Below are positions 58,191-64,000 of a stretch of DNA of 64,000 nt, piece after piece. Each line of letters starts with the position of its first letter. Position 1 is the first letter of the stretch. The notes under the pieces are model-generated. The model was not told the origin of the DNA and searched no databases. It was given only the letters and a program-made list of their open reading frames with translations. Location of the stretch: NCBI GenBank assembly GCA_963662155.1, contig OY759271.1:21767729-21831728 (forward strand), given 5' to 3'. Origin of the DNA: Lamellibrachia columna. Its lineage: Eukaryota; Annelida; Polychaeta; Sabellida; Siboglinidae. A program made the position numbers and the translations under genes.

Positions 58191-58257
58191 CATACATACA
58201 TACATACATACATACATACATACATACATACATACATACATACATACATACATACAT
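58191..58257. repeat. (CATA)n microsatellite
   Basis: About 16 tetranucleotide repeats. Confidence 0.96.
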
Positions 58258-58292
58258 GTTCCTCACATGTGATGCGTGCCAGCGTGCGTCCG

Positions 58293-58296
58293 TGTG

Positions 58297-58344
<48 letters not shown>

Positions 58345-58347
58345 TGT
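58293..58347. repeat. (TGCG)n microsatellite
   Basis: About 13 repeats of CGTG, close to the CATA run. Confidence 0.95.
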
Positions 58348-58459
58348 GCACATGTGTGTGTGCGTGCGTGTATTGGCTAAAGAAAGTGGCACCGTTAATT
58401 ATAATAGGAAATTACTAACTAGTCTTTCCGGGAAGGTTCTTTATCACTTAGGCCCTACA

Positions 58460-59280
58460 TTATAATAATTAGATTATAAGATTAGATTAGATAATAAGTG
58501 TATGTAGGGGAAGGTGGGGCATGACCGCACGGCGCACACCTGGTTATTAACCAAACCACGTAGTATTTGGTTTCACAACTGTGGTCTACGGTAGCAGCTA
58601 ACTCGTACATCAAACACTTGAACCAGCCAATTGAACTCGTTTGCGTCGGTAAGAAATAATAAACTAAAATGTCGTTTTTGCAGAATCTCATGTAATTGTA
58701 TACATATTATATCGATACGTAACTCACACTCTCAATACTATATGCATATATTGGTGTGTTTATGCATTTTTGGAATGCGTGTCATTATATATAGTGTTGT
58801 CGTTGCACAAAGAACCTTTACTGCCACAGACCCCGTATGGTGAAACATTTACAATCTTCTCCCGCCGACCGTTTGGGGCCTATCGGCACAGGTGTGTGCA
58901 GACACGCGGACAATACGGATATGTCCCAGTGCAGTAAGTTAATTTACATAGCGTGACGGCATGATGTAGATATTATTAGAATATATATTTGATATGGTTT
59001 GTTCGTTCATTTACAGACGGATTAGTCATTATATGATATATAACACGCCTTACGCCCATGTGGATATTCACCAGCTACCCTTCTGGAGGGGGTATGACAA
59101 GAACCCAGAATGTACTCAAAACATTGCCAGTAATAGCAGTACACAATCCTTGAGAATGTCTCTAGTTGAACCGCCGTAGATACATGTTAGACTTCTGTCA
59201 AAAATATACCCTTAGGCCTATATATCAAGTTGGGTGCATTGAAATATGCACCACTGAACGTGTAGAATATGCGCTGTTCC
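58460..59280. other. Intergenic, no gene seen
   Basis: No recognised gene or repeat. Confidence 0.5.
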
Positions 59281-59511
59281 ATGGTATAGATTATTTAACT
59301 AACACATTTTATTCTCAAATCAACGGGACCTCTCAGTGTCTAGATATCCTTTTTCGTAAAAACGCCTTTTGGCAACTAAAGTTACGGAAGAATACATGGT
59401 ATAGATTATTTAACTAACACATTTTATTCTCAAATCAACGGGACCTCTCAGTGTCTAGATATCCTTTTTCGTAAAAACGCCTTTTTGCAACTAAAGTTAC
59501 GGAAGAATACA
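59281..59511. repeat. 115-bp tandem duplication
   Basis: 59281-59395 is repeated at 59396-59511 almost exactly; the visible difference is CTTTTGGC against CTTTTTGC. Confidence 0.95.
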
Positions 59512-60098
59512 AGGGCAATTTAAGGCGTCGCTAGACATTAATTACTAGGTATAACTACCAGTATTACCTCGTAATTTCGAGAGATATTGACTGGCAGCAC
59601 CAATCATAGATGGGTGTTTCTATGACTGTTATACCGTTTATTAAAATCGTATCGTGACAATCACTTACAAAGTACCAATTATAAGTTATCCGAAGGATGG
59701 GTATTTTTCTAGTTAAAATAATACATGCAACAATACTAACTAAACTTACGTGCACTATCTAAGCTACGGAAATCTCTGCTAAATCCATACACTTGTAAGT
59801 TCTTTTCGGCATATCGTCGACTGTGTGAAGGGCTTTGGTCACAGTACAGCGCATACTCCACATGGACAAAAGTTTGTTTACATACGCGGCGATATTTTAT
59901 AACGAGCGTAAAATACAACCTTCTGATTGGTCGATAAATCAACGTGTTGATCGGGGGGGGGATGCGTTCGTGTGCATGAGGCGCCAAGTGGAACAAACCC
60001 ACTGTCAGACTGGGCGGTGACGTCGTTCGCTCGTCGTCGTATGTGATGGTTTAGTCGCTAACTTTGGACGGACGTAGTAAGTGTCATTTGACGCAGTC
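59512..60098 (+). promoter_or_regulatory. Possible promoter and 5' UTR region
   Basis: AT-rich DNA becomes CpG-richer from about 59840 onward (GTGACGTCGTTCGCTCGTCG at about 60016), just before a possible first exon. I see no TATA box at a sure distance. The role rests on the exon call. Confidence 0.3.
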
Positions 60099-60156
60099 AT
60101 GGAGAACAAGGACAAACCTGCCACCTGGAAGACCCTGATTCCTGCCACCAAAAGAG
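60099..60156 (+). CDS. Possible first coding exon of an unidentified gene
   Basis: ATG at 60099 in a good start context (G at -3, G at +4) opens a 19-codon stretch, MENKDKPATWKTLIPATKR, which ends AAA AGA G before GTACGT (60157-60162), a strong splice-donor sequence, leaving phase 1. The codons avoid rare-looking runs and the surrounding DNA is CpG-richer than the rest of the window. Downstream I could not place a second exon with confidence: the following 4 kb is mostly unique AT-rich sequence and a 34-bp array, as in a long intron. The peptide matches no family I recognise. It may be a chance ATG. Confidence 0.35.
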
Positions 60157-62039
60157 GTACGTACGAGGGCAGTTGTCATCCGATACCCGGCCCTGAAGCG
60201 TACGCCAACTCGTAGGTAGCGATGGCGCTGCGCACGTTATTTAGGCTGGTATTTATAGCGCGACCCCAATCATGCCGGTGACCGATGTCACTAGTGTGAC
60301 TAACGTATCGCTGTGCGTGTGACTGCCCGACACTTCGGTGTTGACATTGTCACAACCTATTCGCAGGACGAGAACTGTAAAGTGTGATTTAGATGTGACG
60401 ACTATTGAACAGTAGATTGAAAATAGTTGTTATTATGTTTATCACCATGCTTTCACTAATTATGTCTGGGTCGGCGTGGTCTAAACTAGCTGTGCTTTTC
60501 GAACCCGCATCCATTTTCACAATGCGTCTAGATAGTAGTTGCATGATTGATGTACCTGGATAGATTCTTATTTTGATTTGTGGAAAAGACATCTCTAATT
60601 AAGTTTCTTCATGTCTCTTAAAAGTTACTGATGCATGATATTAGTCTGTGTGCTACATAGTTGACACAAACTACTATCATGCATCCACTCCGGAAGACAA
60701 GTTTGTGTGGCTTCACTGCATTCAGAAAGGGAATAGCTCTAACATACACAATGTCATAAAATATTTGACTGTCAGGCTATATGGTGTCAATACAATTACA
60801 CAAGTGTGCACACTTTGGGCTTTTGTATTAAAAAAACATACAAAACTTTCTTGATCTCGATGCTTGTAAACAATTATTTGTGTTAAATTCATATAAATCA
60901 GCGATCAAAAATATCAGAAGTAAAAAAACATAAATCAATGATTTTTTGGAGTGATTTAAATCATGATTTAAATAAAATGATTTAAATCAAACAACCCTGT
61001 CCGTAATTGAATAAAATTCAAAACACATACCACACCAACATATATTCTGAAAACAGACACAAGCCCTACAGCCAAGCAGAAGACATTCTTTCAGTTTTAT
61101 TAACAGTTGTAGTTACTGTACATTTCATTCAGCTGGTTGTTCCGTCAATATTTATTGTTTGAGTGGGCTGAAATCACTAGACCGTGAACTAGTGTATTGA
61201 AATAACATGCAACCAACATTTGTAGATGTACCAAGATGATGTATGTCACTGAGTCATAAAATAGCTGGGACACTACAGGGACCCAGCAGGGACACCACAG
61301 GGTCATCACAGGGTCACAACAGGGACAACTCAATAAACGACATATGCAAGAAACCATTCTGGTTCATAGCTAGCCTACAAGTTGCTAGTTATGTCATAAA
61401 TTCAACACCAACCCTAAGCTATCTGAGCAAAGTGAATGAATACCTTAGCTAAGGTGCTGGCTACAGTCAACAAAGTGGCATGAAGCAGTTACAATTGAAT
61501 GTAGTTTCAATAATTGAATATTTGTACCTCTGAAGATATATAGCAGAAACTGTTGCTATCATATTCTGCCTGTTGGTACAAAGGTTTGTGAACTATATTT
61601 AAATAACCGTAGTAATTGTGTGTACACCACATGTCACGTACCACATACCACGTACCACGTGGAAGCAAACCCCAGAGCACTAGAACAAATATGAAACCTA
61701 AGTAATCAACCATTCTTCTTTCCATTACAATGGCTCTTAGACTTGGAAGGTCAGTTATTCCCATCTCTCTACCAAGTGTCCATTAAGCAGATTAAGCAGA
61801 TGTTCCTGCACACATTAATGTCCCATCTGCCATCAGGCTAATAACTCTGACTGATATGTTCTGGCCTGGTTTCTCCAGTTAGGCTGGTGGCATCTCTAAG
61901 GAATAGTGGAAGATTAGGCAGATGCTACTCCTCAAGGAATGGTAGATGAATATGGTACTGCCAGTATGTGCATTATGTCCAGGGGCTACAATTTACATGC
62001 AATCTTACAGAATAGGGTTGTGTTCTTGAACGGGTTTGT
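60157..62039. other. Possible intron, no exon recognised
   Basis: Includes TGATTTAAATCATGATTTAAA repeats ending in CAAACAACCCTG at 60950-60998, resembling one end of an old DNA transposon, and tandem CAGGGACxxxx words at 61275-61330. Several CCACGTACCACGT words lie near 61640. No gene seen. Confidence 0.45.
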
Positions 62040-63200
62040 CCAGCTGACATTGATAGAACAATGACACAACTTACCAGCTGACATTGATAGAACAAAGACA
62101 CAACTTACCAGCTGACATTGATAGAACAAAGACACAACTTACCAGCTTACATAGATAGAACAAAGACACAACTTACCAGCTGACATAGATAGAGCAAAGA
62201 CACAACTTACCAGCTTACATAGATAGAACAAAGACACAACTTACCAGCTGACATAGATTGAGCAAAGACACAACTTACCAGCTGACATTGATAGAACAAA
62301 GACACAACTTACCAGCTTACATAGATAGAACAAAGACACAACTTACCAGCTGACATAGATAGAGCAAAGACACAACTTACCAGCTTACATAGATAGAACA
62401 AAGACACAACTTACCAGCTGACATAGATAGAGCAAAGACACAACTTACCAGCTTACATAAATAGAACAAAGACACAACTTACCAGCTGACATAGATAGAG
62501 CAAAGACACAACTTACCAGCTTACATTGATAGAACAAAGACACAACTTACCAGCTGACATAGATAGAGCAAAGACACAACTTACCAGCTTACATAGATAG
62601 AACAAAGACACAACTTACCAGCTGACATAGATAGAGCAAAGACACAACTTACCAGCTGACATAGATAGAACAAAGACACAACTTACCAGCTGACATAGAT
62701 AGAGCAAAGACACAACTTACCAGCTGGCATTGATAGAACAAAGACACAACTTACCAGCTGACATAGATAGAACAAAGACACAACTTACCAGCTGACATAG
62801 ATAGAGCAAAGACACAACTTACCAGCTGACATTGATAGAACAAAGACACAACTTACCAGCTTACATAGATAGAACAAAGACACAACTTACCAGCTGACAT
62901 AGATAGAGCAAAGACACAACTTACCAGCTTACATTGATAGAACAAAGACACAACTTACCAGCTGACATAGATAGAGCAAAGACACAACTTACCAGCTTAC
63001 ATAGATAGAACAAAGACACAACTTACCAGCTGACATAGATAGAGCAAAGACACAACTTACCAGCTTACATTGATAGAACAAAGACACAACTTACCAGCTG
63101 ACATAGATAGAGCAAAGACACAACTTACCAGCTTACATTGATAGAACAAAGACACAACTTACCAGCTGACATAGATAGAACAAGGACACAACTTACCAGC
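62040..63200. repeat. 34-bp minisatellite, about 34 units, dimeric
   Basis: Units join TTACCAGCTGACATAGATAG and AACAAAGACACAAC. In much of the array GCTGAC...GAGCAAAG units alternate with GCTTAC...GAACAAAG units, giving a 68-bp higher-order unit. Confidence 0.95.
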
Positions 63201-63396
63201 TGATGAATCTGATCATCTTACCAGCTGATGAATCTGATCATGGTACAAACTATTGTAGTCCATATCCAGGAATTTTACAGTCTAGTGGCATGTCGTCTTA
63301 TACTATTAAATTGTATGCCATGAATTCATCAGCCATTGATTTTGAAAATAAAATGCACACAGACGTTTTAAAATGGAGGATTGACAACATTAGTGT

Positions 63397-63572
63397 CATT
63401 GTCTTGTATTGTCCATATCACACCAACAAGACATAGGAAACATTGTCTTGTATTGTCCATATCACACCAACAAGACATAGGAAACATTGTCTTGTATTGT
63501 CCATATCACACCAACAAGACATAGGAAACATTGTCTTGTATTGTCCATATCACACCAACAAGACATAGGAAA
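63397..63572. repeat. 44-bp tandem repeat, 4 units
   Basis: Perfect units starting CATTGTCTTGTATTGTCC and ending AAGACATAGGAAA. Confidence 0.96.
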
Positions 63573-64000
63573 CATTGTCAACTGCCATCAAAATAACCAC
63601 TTCAGTGGGCAGGTCTATTTTCGGTATAAAACTAATGTCAAGTCCTTCTATTATTTTCTATGATGTATAGCACATCAGTCCACAAACTGGTAATAAACAA
63701 TATATAAATGTGATATTTTGATGGCCAATTGTGCAAAGAATCCTTGCATGATGCTCCTTGTTTTATGACTGTTTGGCCAGGGGCAGGACTGAAGCTCTGC
63801 AGTCTGTGTTTTTGTCATCCAGAGCAATTTCTAGGCCTGTTAACCAACCCAAATTGGTAAAGTCTTGTACTTCTACTAGAAATATTGTTGGTTAATTGTC
63901 ACCATTTATCAGTTTGTTATGGTTGCCTAAATATATTGGCACCATGTGAACCTGTTGATGGCACAAGGTTCTGTGTAAACTGTGTTAATATTGCATCTGG
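63573..64000. other. Window end, no gene seen
   Basis: Unique-looking AT-rich sequence. Confidence 0.5.

Overview
This is invertebrate-type animal nuclear DNA, not a bacterial or viral window. The evidence is eukaryotic tRNA-Pro genes with internal A and B boxes and no encoded CCA, an L2/CR1-type LINE with an (ATT)n tail, hAT elements with 8-bp target duplications, a decayed Ty3/gypsy element and dozens of tandem arrays. The style (2A-bearing LINE, long minisatellites, foldback DNA) fits a marine invertebrate such as a mollusc, another lophotrochozoan or an invertebrate deuterostome. No marker in the window fixes the species.

Layout. 1-12076 is one 21-bp satellite running off the left edge, with higher-order repeats up to 2,940 bp. 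12.1-24 kb is repeat-rich intergenic DNA: minisatellites, a hAT-type transposase fragment (minus strand, 13 kb), a complete non-autonomous hAT element (18983-20384) holding one leftover transposase exon, a LINE reverse transcriptase scrap and a 61-bp array that contains a long CA microsatellite. 24.2-26.6 kb is a recent 1,071-bp-period tandem duplication of a MITE plus a spacer with a perfect 23-bp hairpin. 26.6-30.4 kb is a nearly intact L2/CR1-like LINE: an endonuclease and reverse transcriptase ORF broken by one frameshift, with a 2A-like motif near its start. 30.4-32 kb holds a GC-rich MITE and a 70-bp satellite carrying a TGACGTCA palindrome in most units. 32.46-36.2 kb is a 13-bp satellite interrupted by a 3.35-kb foldback element.

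36.4-50.8 kb is a cluster of tRNA-Pro genes and pseudogenes (anticodons AGG, TGG and CGG) in partly duplicated cassettes mixed with minisatellites. 51.2-54 kb is a dead Ty3/gypsy element whose integrase region has itself become two minisatellites. 55.3-56.8 kb is a second hAT-like element with a nested MITE and an L2-type tail. 56.9-60 kb is mostly unannotated. A possible first coding exon lies at 60099-60156, which would make the rest of the window, including a 34-bp array at 62-63.2 kb, intronic or intergenic.

Host genes. The only host genes I can support firmly are two intact tRNA-Pro(AGG) genes (41.8 and 47.2 kb) and a nearly intact tRNA-Pro(TGG) at 45.4 kb. No multi-exon protein gene is supported. 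The very long open frames over the satellites follow from repeat units whose length is a multiple of three and which lack stop codons, so they are not evidence of proteins.
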